Source: Acidobacteriota bacterium (GTDB taxonomy: Bacteria; Acidobacteriota; Vicinamibacteria; Vicinamibacterales; Vicinamibacteraceae). Taken from it: DNA of 40,338 nt. Of the stretch, positions 32,253-40,030 are shown piece by piece. Within the stretch, counting starts at the first letter, position 1, and the number at the start of each line of letters is the position of its first letter. Position numbers and translations under genes: made by a program. The stretch is taken from positions 1 through 40,338 of the forward strand of contig JAEZCY010000306.1 in the NCBI GenBank assembly GCA_023429845.1. Direction: 5' to 3'. Under the pieces are notes generated by a model. The model made no database searches. It was not told the origin of the DNA and saw only the letters and a list, made by a program, of their open reading frames with translations.

Positions 32253-33252
32253 GACAGAGGGTACGCAACGCATCGGGGTAGGGGTGGTCGGCGCAACGGG
32301 ATACGGCGGGCAAGAGCTCGTCCGGCTTCTCGCGCGGCATCCGCGGGCGGAACTGAAGGTCGCGCTGGGATCGAGCCAGCAGGACCAGCCACGCCGCCTG
32401 CCGGGACTGGCCCGGATCTGGGACGGCGAGGTCACCGCCTATGCGCCGGACGCCCTGGCTGGATGTGACGTCGTCTTCCTCGGCACACCGGAGGCGTTCG
32501 CGGCGTCGAGCGCGGTCGAGCTGTTGGCGCGCGGGCATCGCGTCATCGACATGTCGGGCGCCTTCCGCCTGAAGGATGCGGCGCAGCGCAGCCGGTACTA
32601 CCCCGCCACGCCGGATCCCCTCCCGGACGGCACCGTGTATGCGCTGCCGGAGTTCGGGGCGGCGCAGGTGCGTGACGCCCGCCTGGTGTCGTGTCCCGGC
32701 TGCTACCCGACCGCGGCGATGCTGTCCCTGCTTCCGTTGACCATGCGCGGCCTCCTGCAGGGCGACGTCATCGTCGACGCCAAGTCGGGCATCTCCGGAG
32801 CCGGCAAGGGCGCCAGCGAGCGGACGCACTTTTCGGAGAACCACGGCAGCGTGGCGGCCTATGCGCTGTTCGGTCACAGGCACACGCCCGAGATGGAACA
32901 GGCGCTGGGGCTGCCGGTGACGTTCACCCCGCACCTCGTTCCGCTCGATCGCGGCATCCTGGCCACCACGTACGCGCGGCTCGCGCCAGGCACGACGACG
33001 GCTCAGGTGAACGCCGCATTCGATGCCGCCTATGCCGACGCGTTCTTCGTGCGGCTGACCGGCGAGCGGCTGCCCGAGATCAAGCACGTCGCGCATACGA
33101 ACTTCTGCGACATCGGCTGGCGCGTGGATGAGGCGAGCGGTCGACTGATCGTCGTCTCCGTGCTCGACAACCTGCTCAAGGGCGCCGCGGGCCAGGCGAT
33201 CCAGCACTTCAACCTGCTCTGCGGATTCCCCGAGCAGGAGGGCCTGCTGTGA
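32251..33252 (+). CDS. argC: N-acetyl-gamma-glutamyl-phosphate reductase
   Basis: A 333-residue NADPH-dependent dehydrogenase, the third step of the acetylated arginine pathway. The nucleotide site is IGVGVVGATGYGGQELVRLLARHP. The catalytic cysteine is C151 in VSCPGCYPTAAML, and GAGKGASERTHFSENHGSVAAYALFGHRHTPE carries the substrate histidine. The ATG at 32251 is the only start near the conserved N-terminus. It has no Shine-Dalgarno and lies inside the ARG-box-like sequence, so repressor binding could also hinder start-site access. Its TGA overlaps the GTG of argB. Confidence 0.96.
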   Translation: MTEGTQRIGVGVVGATGYGGQELVRLLARHPRAELKVALGSSQQDQPRRLPGLARIWDGEVTAYAPDALAGCDVVFLGTPEAFAASSAVELLARGHRVIDMSGAFRLKDAAQRSRYYPATPDPLPDGTVYALPEFGAAQVRDARLVSCPGCYPTAAMLSLLPLTMRGLLQGDVIVDAKSGISGAGKGASERTHFSENHGSVAAYALFGHRHTPEMEQALGLPVTFTPHLVPLDRGILATTYARLAPGTTTAQVNAAFDAAYADAFFVRLTGERLPEIKHVAHTNFCDIGWRVDEASGRLIVVSVLDNLLKGAAGQAIQHFNLLCGFPEQEGLL

Positions 33253-34037
33253 GCCAACCGCCGGTGCTGGTGAAGTTCGGCGGCGAACTCGTCGAAACGC
33301 CCGAACGCCTGGCTGCCGCCGGCGAGGCACTCGCCGGGCTCGCGGCCGCTGGACCGCTCGTTGTCGTGCACGGCGGCGGTCGGGAGATCGACGCAGAGCT
33401 GGCGCGGCGCGGTGTGGCCAAGCAGGCCGTGGACGGCCTGCGGGTCACCGATGCGGCGACGCTCGATGCCGTTGTCGCGACGCTCGGCGGGACGATCAAC
33501 ACGCGTCTGGTGGCTCACCTGGTCGCCTCCGGTCTGAAAGCCGTCGGGCTCACGGGCGTCGATGCTGGGCTGGCGACGTCGGCACGTGCCGCGGCCCATA
33601 CGACGGCCGCCGGCGCGCAGGTCGATCTCGGGTTGGTGGGCGAACCGCTCGCGGATGCCGACCTCGGTCTCGTTCGCCACCTGCTCGCAGGCGGCTACGT
33701 GCCGGTGATTGCGAGCCTCGGCATCGCGGCGGACGGCCACGTGCTCAATGTCAACGCCGACACGCTGGCCGCGCACGTCGCGGCAGGCGTGGGCGCCAGA
33801 CAACTGCTGCTGGCCGGCGGGACGGCCGGGGTGCTGGACACCGGGGGGCAGACCATCGCGGAGCTGTCAGCGGCGCAGGCCGACGCGCTGATGCAGGACG
33901 GCACGGCATCGGCGGGGATGATTGCCAAGCTTCGCGCCGCCACCACGGCCCGCACACGCGGCGTGGCCGACGTGTGGATCGTGGACGGCCGTTCCGTGTC
34001 GTCGTTGACCGCCAGGGTCGGAACCCGGATCGCGTAA
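33249..34037 (+). CDS. argB: Acetylglutamate kinase (variant active-site loop)
   Basis: A 262-residue amino-acid kinase. VLVKFGGEL gives the phosphate lysine, VVVHGGGREID the glycine loop, DGLRVTD the substrate arginine, VLNVNADTLAAHVA the substrate Asn and Asp, and SAGMIAKLRAA the second catalytic lysine. The ATP-side segment that is LL(S/T)DVxG in most NAGK enzymes reads LLAGGTAG here, losing that aspartate. It starts at GTG 33249, overlapping argC by four bases. In context it should phosphorylate N-acetylglutamate. The inserted 14-base repeat after its stop separates it from argD. Confidence 0.9.
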   Translation: MSQPPVLVKFGGELVETPERLAAAGEALAGLAAAGPLVVVHGGGREIDAELARRGVAKQAVDGLRVTDAATLDAVVATLGGTINTRLVAHLVASGLKAVGLTGVDAGLATSARAAAHTTAAGAQVDLGLVGEPLADADLGLVRHLLAGGYVPVIASLGIAADGHVLNVNADTLAAHVAAGVGARQLLLAGGTAGVLDTGGQTIAELSAAQADALMQDGTASAGMIAKLRAATTARTRGVADVWIVDGRSVSSLTARVGTRIA

Positions 34038-34040
34038 TCA

Positions 34041-34069
34041 CAATTTGAAATTGTCGATTTGAAATTGTC
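34041..34069. repeat. Two direct copies of ATTTGAAATTGTC before argD
   Basis: ATTTGAAATTGTC at 34043-34055 and again at 34057-34069 (14-base period), with the near-palindrome CAATTTGAAATTG at 34041-34053. It ends just before the argD Shine-Dalgarno AGGAG (34070-34074), so it will be part of the argD leader. Confidence 0.8.
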
Positions 34070-34079
34070 AGGAGCCCCG

Positions 34080-35291
34080 ATGCCCATCGCCACAGACTCC
34101 CCGCTCACGACCGTGCAGGCCGCCGAGGCCGCACACGTCCTGCAGACGTACAAGCGCCAGCCGGTCGTCTTCGTCCGCGGCGAGGGCGTGTGGCTCGTCG
34201 ATGATCAGGGTCGGCGATACCTCGACTTCCTCTCGGGCATCGGCGTCAACGTGCTCGGCCACGCACACCCGGCCCTCGTGGACGTCGTGCGTGAGCAGGT
34301 CGGCACGCTCGTGCACACGTCCAACCTGTTCTTCCATCCGTATCAGGCTCCGCTCGCCGAGCGCCTGACGACGGCGTCGGGCCTGCCTCGCGCGTTCTTC
34401 TGCAACAGCGGCGCGGAAGCAGTCGAAGGCTGCCTGAAGTTCGCGCGACGGTTCTGGTACACCGCGGGCACGCCTCGCCGGCAGTTCATCGCCTTCGAGC
34501 GCGGCTTCTCCGGGCGGACGATGGGCGCGCTGTCCACGACCTGGGACGCGCATTATCGGGATCCGTTCGGCCCGCTGGTGCCCGACGTCCGCTTCGTCTC
34601 CAACGAGGATCCCGCGGACCTGCTCTCGGCCGTGAGCGAGAACACGGCCGCGATCATCGCCGAGCCGATCCAGGGCGAGGGCGGCGTGCGGCCGCTGCCG
34701 CCGCAGATCGTCGCGGCGATCAACGAGGCGTGCGAGAAGACCGGCGCCCTCTACATCGCCGACGAAGTGCAGTCGGGTCTCGGTCGCACCGGTCAGCTGT
34801 TCCACTTCGAGGCGCTCGGCCTGAAGCCGGATCTGATCGCCATCGGCAAGGCGCTCGGCGCCGGCATCCCGATCGGTGCGGTGCTCCTCTCCGAGCGGGT
34901 CGCAGCATCGATAAGCGCGGGCGATCACGGGACGACGTATGGCGGCAACGCGCTCGCGTGCCGCGCAGGCATTGCCGTGATGGACACCCTCGCGCAGGGG
35001 CTGCTCGACCACGTGCGCACGGTGAGTCGGGCGTTCGAGGCCGCCTTGCGCGCGCTCGCCGAGAAGCACCCGATGGTCGTCGAAGTGCGCGGTGCTGGCC
35101 TGATGCAGGGGCTCGTGCTCGATCGCGACGCGGCTCCGGTCGTGCCGGCCGCGCTCGAGCGGGGGTTGATCGTCAATCGCACCGCCGAACGCGTCGTGCG
35201 GATGCTGCCGCCCTATGTGATCACCGAGTCGGAGATTGCCGAAGGGCTCACCCGCCTCGACGCGGCGCTCACCGCCGTGGAAGGAGCCTGA
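34080..35291 (+). CDS. argD: Acetylornithine aminotransferase
   Basis: A 403-residue class III PLP aminotransferase. FFCNSGAEAVEGCLKFAR, AIIAEPIQGEGGVRPL and LYIADEVQSGLGRTG (D228 contacts the PLP ring) lead to the Schiff-base lysine K257 in IAIGKALGAGIPIGAV. It makes N-acetylornithine from the semialdehyde and glutamate. The N-terminus LQTYKRQPVVFVRGEGVWLVDDQGRRYLDFLSGIGVNVLGHAHP is the usual ArgD form. ATG 34080 is fixed by AGGAG five bases upstream. It is followed after two bases by the acetyltransferase gene. Confidence 0.96.
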   Translation: MPIATDSPLTTVQAAEAAHVLQTYKRQPVVFVRGEGVWLVDDQGRRYLDFLSGIGVNVLGHAHPALVDVVREQVGTLVHTSNLFFHPYQAPLAERLTTASGLPRAFFCNSGAEAVEGCLKFARRFWYTAGTPRRQFIAFERGFSGRTMGALSTTWDAHYRDPFGPLVPDVRFVSNEDPADLLSAVSENTAAIIAEPIQGEGGVRPLPPQIVAAINEACEKTGALYIADEVQSGLGRTGQLFHFEALGLKPDLIAIGKALGAGIPIGAVLLSERVAASISAGDHGTTYGGNALACRAGIAVMDTLAQGLLDHVRTVSRAFEAALRALAEKHPMVVEVRGAGLMQGLVLDRDAAPVVPAALERGLIVNRTAERVVRMLPPYVITESEIAEGLTRLDAALTAVEGA

Positions 35292-35293
35292 CC

Positions 35294-35899
35294 ATGACGC
35301 CGAGCCTCTCCGTCGTCGAGGCGGCGCACGCGCGCGACCTGCCCGACGGCTATGCCATCCAGCGTGGCCGGCCCGACCAGGCCGAGGCCATGCACGCGCT
35401 GATCACCGGCGCGCTCGAGGAAGGGCACCTGCTGCCGCGGTCACTCGACGACCTGCGACGCCACGCCTCTCGCTTCCTCGTCATCATGGCGGCCGACGTG
35501 CTCGTCGGCTGCGCCGAACTGGCGCCGCTGAGCGGCAGCGTGGCCGAAGTGCGCTCACTGGTGATCGACGCGGCGCATCGCGGCAAGCGGCTGGGCCCGG
35601 CCCTGATCGAGTCGCTCGGCGCGACCGCCCGGCGGGAGCAGTTCGGCACCCTTTGCGCCTTCACTCACGAGCCGACGCACTTCGTCCGGCTCGGCTTCAC
35701 GCTCGTCCCGCATACCTGGCTGCCTGAGAAGATCGCCACCGACTGCGTGGGATGCCCGAAGTTCCGCACCTGCGGCCAGTACGCCGTCGCGCTGCCCCTG
35801 CGTGGCACGCAGATCGGCAGCATGGCCGCAGTCCGCACCAGCCGACGTGCCGGGCAACCGCGCACGGCCGAGTCCTCCGTCCTCGTTCTGCATCGATGA
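35294..35899 (+). CDS. argA: GNAT N-acetyltransferase, probable short-form N-acetylglutamate synthase
   Basis: A 201-residue GNAT protein. The acetyl-CoA loop is AAHRGKRLGPALIESL (~93-108), and FTHEPTHFVRLGFTLVPHTWLPEKI resembles the short (Rv2747-like) ArgA proteins, which lack the amino-acid kinase domain. A cysteine cluster, C151-VGC-C160 (DCVGCPKFRTCGQYAV), is also found in many short-form NAGS and may bind metal. After ~170 there is a 30-residue basic tail outside the fold. Position between argD and argJ supports the pathway role: priming acetylglutamate beside ArgJ recycling. Its stop overlaps the argJ ATG. Confidence 0.85.
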   Translation: MTPSLSVVEAAHARDLPDGYAIQRGRPDQAEAMHALITGALEEGHLLPRSLDDLRRHASRFLVIMAADVLVGCAELAPLSGSVAEVRSLVIDAAHRGKRLGPALIESLGATARREQFGTLCAFTHEPTHFVRLGFTLVPHTWLPEKIATDCVGCPKFRTCGQYAVALPLRGTQIGSMAAVRTSRRAGQPRTAESSVLVLHR

Positions 35900-37104
35900 T
35901 CACGACCGTCGAAGGTGGCGTCACCGCCCCGGCCGGCTTCCAGGCCGCCGGGGTTCACTGCGGCATCAAAGCCAACCCCGAGAAGCTCGATCTCGCGCTC
36001 GTCGTCTCGGATCGGCCGGCGACGGCCGCTGCCGTGTTCACCACGAACCTGGCGGTTGCGCCGCCGATCGTCGTGTCGCGCGAGCACCTGCAGAGCACGG
36101 GCGGGCACGCACGCGTCGTGGTCATCAACTCGGGCTGCGCCAACGCGTGCACGGGCGATCAGGGCCGGCAGGTCGCGCACCTGATGGCCGCGGAAACGGC
36201 GCGCGCCGTGGACTGCGACCTCGAGGACGTGCTCGTCATGTCAACGGGCGTGATCGGCGTGCAGCTCGATCCGCGGACGGTGACGCAAGGGGTGATCGAC
36301 GCCGCCGACGCGTTGGCCGTGGACGGGCACATGCGTGCCGCGATGGCGATCATGACCACCGACCCGTTCCCCAAGGAGCGCGCGGTTGAAGTCGCGACGC
36401 CGCGCGGCGCCTTCCGGATCGGTGGCATCTGCAAGGGGTCCGGGATGATCGAACCGCGCATGGCGACCATGCTCGGTGTCCTCACCTGTGACGCGGCGGT
36501 GCCGCCGGCCTTGCTGCAGCGGGCGCTGTCGGAAGTCACCGAGCACACCTTCAACGCCATCTCGGTGGACGGCGAGTGCTCGACCAACGACTGCGTGGCC
36601 CTGCTCGCCAACGGCGCCAGCGGCGTGTCGCTCGCCGAGGCGGATCTGCCGCTGCTCGAGGACGCGCTGTACGAGGTGTGCCGGTTCCTGGCCACCGAGA
36701 TCGTGCGCGGCGGCGAAGGCGCCACCAAGCTCGTGACCGTGCACGTCACGGGCGGGCGATCGTACGAGGAAGCCAAGCAGGCGGCCCGCGCCATCGCCAA
36801 CTCTCTGCTGGTCAAGACGGCGATCCACGGCGGCGATCCCAACTGGGGACGGCTCGTGGCCGTTGCCGGGCGCGCCGGCGTGGCCTTCGACCTGCAGAAC
36901 GCCGCCGTGCGGATCGGCGACGTGGTGCTGTTCGAGTCGGGCCGACCGTACGACGAACGCGCGCCGCAGGCCGCGGCGTACCTGCAGGGCAAGGACATCG
37001 CGGTGGCAGTGGACCTCGGAACCGGCGGACGCGAAGAGGCCACGATGTGGACGTGCGACCTGAGCAAGGAGTACGTGCAGATCAACGCGGAGTACAGGAC
37101 GTAG
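35896..37104 (+). CDS. argJ: Glutamate N-acetyltransferase / ornithine acetyltransferase
   Basis: A 402-residue autoprocessing ArgJ. It transfers the acetyl group from acetylornithine to glutamate, closing the cyclic pathway. The self-cleavage site is KGSGMIEPRMATMLGVLTCDA, where the Thr of MATML becomes the nucleophile of the beta chain. Other signatures: VVVINSGCANACTGDQG, DPFPKERAV, SVDGECSTNDCVALLANG, LLVKTAIHGGDPNWGRLVA and the C-terminus WTCDLSKEYVQINAEYRT. Whether it is mono- or bifunctional (also using acetyl-CoA) cannot be read; the presence of a separate ArgA suggests monofunctional. ATGA overlap with the preceding gene. Confidence 0.96.
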   Translation: MITTVEGGVTAPAGFQAAGVHCGIKANPEKLDLALVVSDRPATAAAVFTTNLAVAPPIVVSREHLQSTGGHARVVVINSGCANACTGDQGRQVAHLMAAETARAVDCDLEDVLVMSTGVIGVQLDPRTVTQGVIDAADALAVDGHMRAAMAIMTTDPFPKERAVEVATPRGAFRIGGICKGSGMIEPRMATMLGVLTCDAAVPPALLQRALSEVTEHTFNAISVDGECSTNDCVALLANGASGVSLAEADLPLLEDALYEVCRFLATEIVRGGEGATKLVTVHVTGGRSYEEAKQAARAIANSLLVKTAIHGGDPNWGRLVAVAGRAGVAFDLQNAAVRIGDVVLFESGRPYDERAPQAAAYLQGKDIAVAVDLGTGGREEATMWTCDLSKEYVQINAEYRT

Positions 37105-37105
37105 G

Positions 37106-37158
37106 TCGGGACTCGGGATCGGGATTCGGGATCGGGATTCGGGATTCGGGATTCGGAT
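37106..37158. repeat. CGGGATT(C) heptamer tandem repeat in the argJ-argF spacer
   Basis: Seven to eight units of CGGGATT or CGGGATC begin two bases after the argJ stop and end in a run CGGGATTCGGGATTCGG. The rest of the spacer (37159-37266) contains no gene that I can support. Confidence 0.85.
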
Positions 37159-37266
37159 ACCCGGGGAGGTTCGTGGCCGTCGATCTCCACGGCGACGATG
37201 GGCTGCCGGAGAACACTCCGGCACGTGTAGCCGTCGGGCCTTGCCCGACGGGCAGGAACAGATCGA

Positions 37267-38253
37267 ATGCCAACTCGTGTCACTCGCACGTCCAGGAACC
37301 CGATCGCCAAGCGGTCGCTCCGCACCCAGCACTTCCTCTCGGTGCTCGACCTGACGCCCGGCGAGCTCGCCGACGTGCTCACGGCGGCGCAGCATCTGAA
37401 GAAGGATCGCGGCCGTGGGGCGCGCGCATTCGGCGCCAGCGCGCTCGCGGGTCAGCACGTGGCCTTGTTGTTCGAGAAGCCCTCGCTGCGCACGCGCTGC
37501 ACGTTCGAGATCGCGGTCCGGGAACTCGGCGGCGACGTGATCGCCCCGCCGCAGGACGTCGCGATGGGCGAACGCGAGCCGATCGCCGACGTGGCGCGCA
37601 ACCTCGAACGCTGGGTGTCGGCCGTGGTGATCCGCACCTTCGCGCAGGAACGGCTCGTCGAGTTCGCGGCGGCGGCGCCGCGCCTGCACGTCGTCAACGC
37701 CCTGACCGACGAGGAGCATCCGTGCCAGGCGCTTGCCGACCTCCTGACGCTGCAGGAGCAGCTCGGCGACGTGAAGGGACACACGGTCGCCTTCGTCGGC
37801 GACGGCAACAACGTGGCCCTGTCGCTCGCTCAGGGCGCGCTCATGCTGGGCATGCACGTGAACATCGCCTCGCCCGAAGGCTACGAGTTCCCGGAGGACG
37901 TCGTAGCGCAGCTGCAGAGCCTCGCGCGGCACGGCGCAGCGCTCCGGACGTTCCACGAGGCACGACAAGCCGTGGACGGCGTCGCGGCGGTCTACACCGA
38001 CGCGTGGACGTCGATGGGCCAGGAAGCCGAGGCCCAACAGCGGCGCAAGGTGTTCGCGCCGTTCCAGGTGAACGACGCGCTGATGCAGGCGGCCGGAGAT
38101 GCCGTGTTCATGCACTGCCTGCCGGCACATCGCGGCGAGGAGGCCACCGACGAGGTGATGGACGGGCCCGCGTCGATCATCTTCGACCAGGCCGAGAACC
38201 GCCTGCACGCGCAGAAGGCGCTGCTCATGCTCCTCATGGGCGCGTCACAATAG
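37267..38253 (+). CDS. argF: Ornithine carbamoyltransferase
   Basis: A 328-residue transcarbamylase that makes citrulline from ornithine and carbamoyl phosphate. The carbamoyl-phosphate loop is FEKPSLRTRCTFE, then DEEHPCQALADLLTLQE, FVGDGNNVALSLAQGALMLGM, DAWTSMGQEAEAQ and the ornithine-site FMHCLPAHRGEEATDEVMDGPASIIFDQAENRLHAQKALL. These are OTC features; the acetylornithine variant (ArgF') lacks the HCLP form seen here. SLRTR in place of STRTR is a common variant. ATG 37267 gives ~20 extra basic residues before the usual N-terminus (LRTQHFLSVLDLTP), so a later start is possible, but none is better placed. Confidence 0.94.
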   Translation: MPTRVTRTSRNPIAKRSLRTQHFLSVLDLTPGELADVLTAAQHLKKDRGRGARAFGASALAGQHVALLFEKPSLRTRCTFEIAVRELGGDVIAPPQDVAMGEREPIADVARNLERWVSAVVIRTFAQERLVEFAAAAPRLHVVNALTDEEHPCQALADLLTLQEQLGDVKGHTVAFVGDGNNVALSLAQGALMLGMHVNIASPEGYEFPEDVVAQLQSLARHGAALRTFHEARQAVDGVAAVYTDAWTSMGQEAEAQQRRKVFAPFQVNDALMQAAGDAVFMHCLPAHRGEEATDEVMDGPASIIFDQAENRLHAQKALLMLLMGASQ

Positions 38254-38256
38254 GTC

Positions 38257-38481
38257 ATGCTCCGCGGCACGCAGGTCGGCGTCCTCACGAAGCTGCAACC
38301 CGTCAGCATCCACGGGCAGCTGTTCTACGACGTGCACTACGTGCGGGTGGACGACGAGGAGCGGTTGCCACAGATGGCGCGCGTTGGCGGGGAGGACGTG
38401 GACACCGGGCTGCACGCCGGCGACCGCATCCGCCTCCACGTCCTCCTGAACCAGGTGACGAAAGTCGAGCGCGACGGCTAG
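38257..38481 (+). CDS. Small hypothetical protein at the end of the arg operon
   Basis: A 74-residue protein starting four bases after argF. It looks like a single beta-rich domain: QVGVLTKLQPVSIHGQLFYDVHYVRVDDEERLPQMARVG...GDRIRLHVLLNQVTKVERDG. No signal peptide, cysteine or recognised motif. Codon pattern and tight spacing favour a real gene; function unknown. It ends 17 bases before the convergent TauE gene. Confidence 0.6.
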   Translation: MLRGTQVGVLTKLQPVSIHGQLFYDVHYVRVDDEERLPQMARVGGEDVDTGLHAGDRIRLHVLLNQVTKVERDG

Positions 38482-38498
38482 CCCGGGACGCGTGCGTC

Positions 38499-39272
38499 CT
38501 ATATCCACCCCGCCCCCATCGCCACGGCCATGGCCAGCAGCAGCACCGCGACCACGGTGCGCACGCCTTCCATGGTGAGACGTTCGAGGTAGCGCCGGCC
38601 GACCAGCGCGCCGGCGAACGCGGCACTCACCGCTGCCACGAGCAGCCGCATGTCGAGGTCGGCGCGGTGCCGCACGAACATCGACGCGTACACGCCGAGG
38701 CGCGAGACGTCGACAAGGCACGCAATCGCCACGCCGGTGGCGACGAACACGTCCCGCGACAGCCCCGCCCGCGCGAGGAATGCCGACCGCAGCGCACCCT
38801 GCATGCCCGACACGCCGCCTGCCAGGCCGCTGAGCACGCCGCCGAGCGGCATCCACGACGGTCCGAACGCGAGCGACTTCCAGCGCGGTACCCACTCGAC
38901 GAGGACGAACAGCAGCAGCAGCCCGCTGATCAGGAGCCGCGCCGTCGTCACCTGGAACTCGCGACCCGCCAGCGTGTAAGAGAAGAGTGGCGGCTGGCCC
39001 GCAAGCTGTACGAGCCACCACGCGCCGAGCAGCGACGCGACGAGCGCCGGGAGTCCGAAGCGCAGCACCACCGACCAGTCGGCAAGGCGCCCGATCAACC
39101 AGAACTTGAACAGGCTGTTGAGGAAGTGCACCACGCCGGTGAGCGCGATCGCCTGCTCGATCGGCATGAAGATCGCCATCACGGGCATCAGCAGCGTGCC
39201 GAGTCCGAAGCCGGCGACGAACGTCAGCGCCGAGGCCGCGAAGGCCACGGCCGCGATCACCGCGACGGTCAT
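38499..39272 (-). CDS. TauE/SafE-family membrane permease
   Basis: A 257-residue protein with about eight membrane helices in two repeats, each starting with the Gly-rich motif of the family (ALTFVAGFGLGTLLMPVMAIFMP near residue 15; GGVLSGLAGGVSGMQGALRSAFLARAGLSRD near 145). Relatives export sulfite, sulfoacetate or other organic anions. The ATG at 39272 overlaps the TGA of the upstream SDR gene, so they are co-translated. The substrate is unknown; a link to the SDR product is possible. Confidence 0.85.
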   Translation of the reverse strand: MTVAVIAAVAFAASALTFVAGFGLGTLLMPVMAIFMPIEQAIALTGVVHFLNSLFKFWLIGRLADWSVVLRFGLPALVASLLGAWWLVQLAGQPPLFSYTLAGREFQVTTARLLISGLLLLFVLVEWVPRWKSLAFGPSWMPLGGVLSGLAGGVSGMQGALRSAFLARAGLSRDVFVATGVAIACLVDVSRLGVYASMFVRHRADLDMRLLVAAVSAAFAGALVGRRYLERLTMEGVRTVVAVLLLAMAVAMGAGWI

Positions 39273-40030
39273 GCGATGCGGCGGTGCTGGCCCCCGTCGA
39301 TGGGCACGCAGGCGCCGGTCACCCATCGCGCCCGATCGGACACCAGGAACACGGCGACGTCGGCGATCTCCTCCGGCGAGCCCATGCGGCCCCATGGGAT
39401 CGAGTTGCGAATCGCGTTGTAGAGCGCAGGCTGGTGCTGATGCACCTGGTCCCAGACGCCGCCCGGGAAGTCCACCGAGCCCGGCGCAATCGCGTTGACC
39501 CGGATGCCATGTCCGGCCTGCGTCACCGCGAGCTTCTTGGCGTAGGCCAGCATGGCCGCCTTCGCCGCCGAATAGCCGTAGTCCTCCATCGGGCTCGCCT
39601 CCAGGCCGGAGATCGACGACACGAGGAGGATTGCCCCTCGACGCGCGCCGCGCATCCAGGGAAGGACGATGTCGCAGGCGTGCACGCCGGCCATCAGATC
39701 GACGTCGAGACTGGCCTGCCAATCGTCCTGGCTGGCACCGCGCGCGAGCGCCGATGCGTTGTGCACGAGGACGTCGAGCCCGCCGAGCGCCGTGTGGGCG
39801 CCTTCGAGAAACCCGCGCAGCGCCACGCGATCAGTGATGTCGCACGTCGCCACGTGACATGTGCCGCCCGCGTCCCGCAGCGTCCTTGCGACGGCGCCGA
39901 GCGCCTCCGGCTCGCGTGCGCACATCGCGACGGCCGCGCCCTCCGCCGCAAGGCCCAGGGCAATGGCCCGCCCGATGCCGCGGCTGCCCCCGAGTACCAC
40001 GCATCGCCGACCTGTCAGTCCCAGATCCAT
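39269..40030 (-). CDS. Short-chain dehydrogenase/reductase
   Basis: A 253-residue classical SDR. The nucleotide site is VVLGGSRGIGRAIA (GGSRGIG, 14-20), followed by NAS (91-93), the active serine in LLVSSISG (~136-142) and Y153-X3-K157 (GYSAAKAAM). RVNAIAPGSVDFPGGVWD and the C-terminal WVTGACVPIDGGQHRR are typical of FabG-like reductases. The substrate cannot be told from sequence. Start ATG 40030 matches the usual short N-terminus before the first strand. Confidence 0.9.
   Translation of the reverse strand: MDLGLTGRRCVVLGGSRGIGRAIALGLAAEGAAVAMCAREPEALGAVARTLRDAGGTCHVATCDITDRVALRGFLEGAHTALGGLDVLVHNASALARGASQDDWQASLDVDLMAGVHACDIVLPWMRGARRGAILLVSSISGLEASPMEDYGYSAAKAAMLAYAKKLAVTQAGHGIRVNAIAPGSVDFPGGVWDQVHQHQPALYNAIRNSIPWGRMGSPEEIADVAVFLVSDRARWVTGACVPIDGGQHRRIA

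Noticed and set aside
37106..37158. Possible CRISPR array
   Set aside because: The units are 7 bases in direct tandem without unique spacers and no cas gene is present; it is a simple repeat.
36576..39422. A 948-codon plus-strand frame across argJ, argF and the TauE gene
   Set aside because: It runs out of frame through three well-supported genes on both strands and has Arg/Gly/Ala-rich composition, as expected for GC-rich shadow frames.
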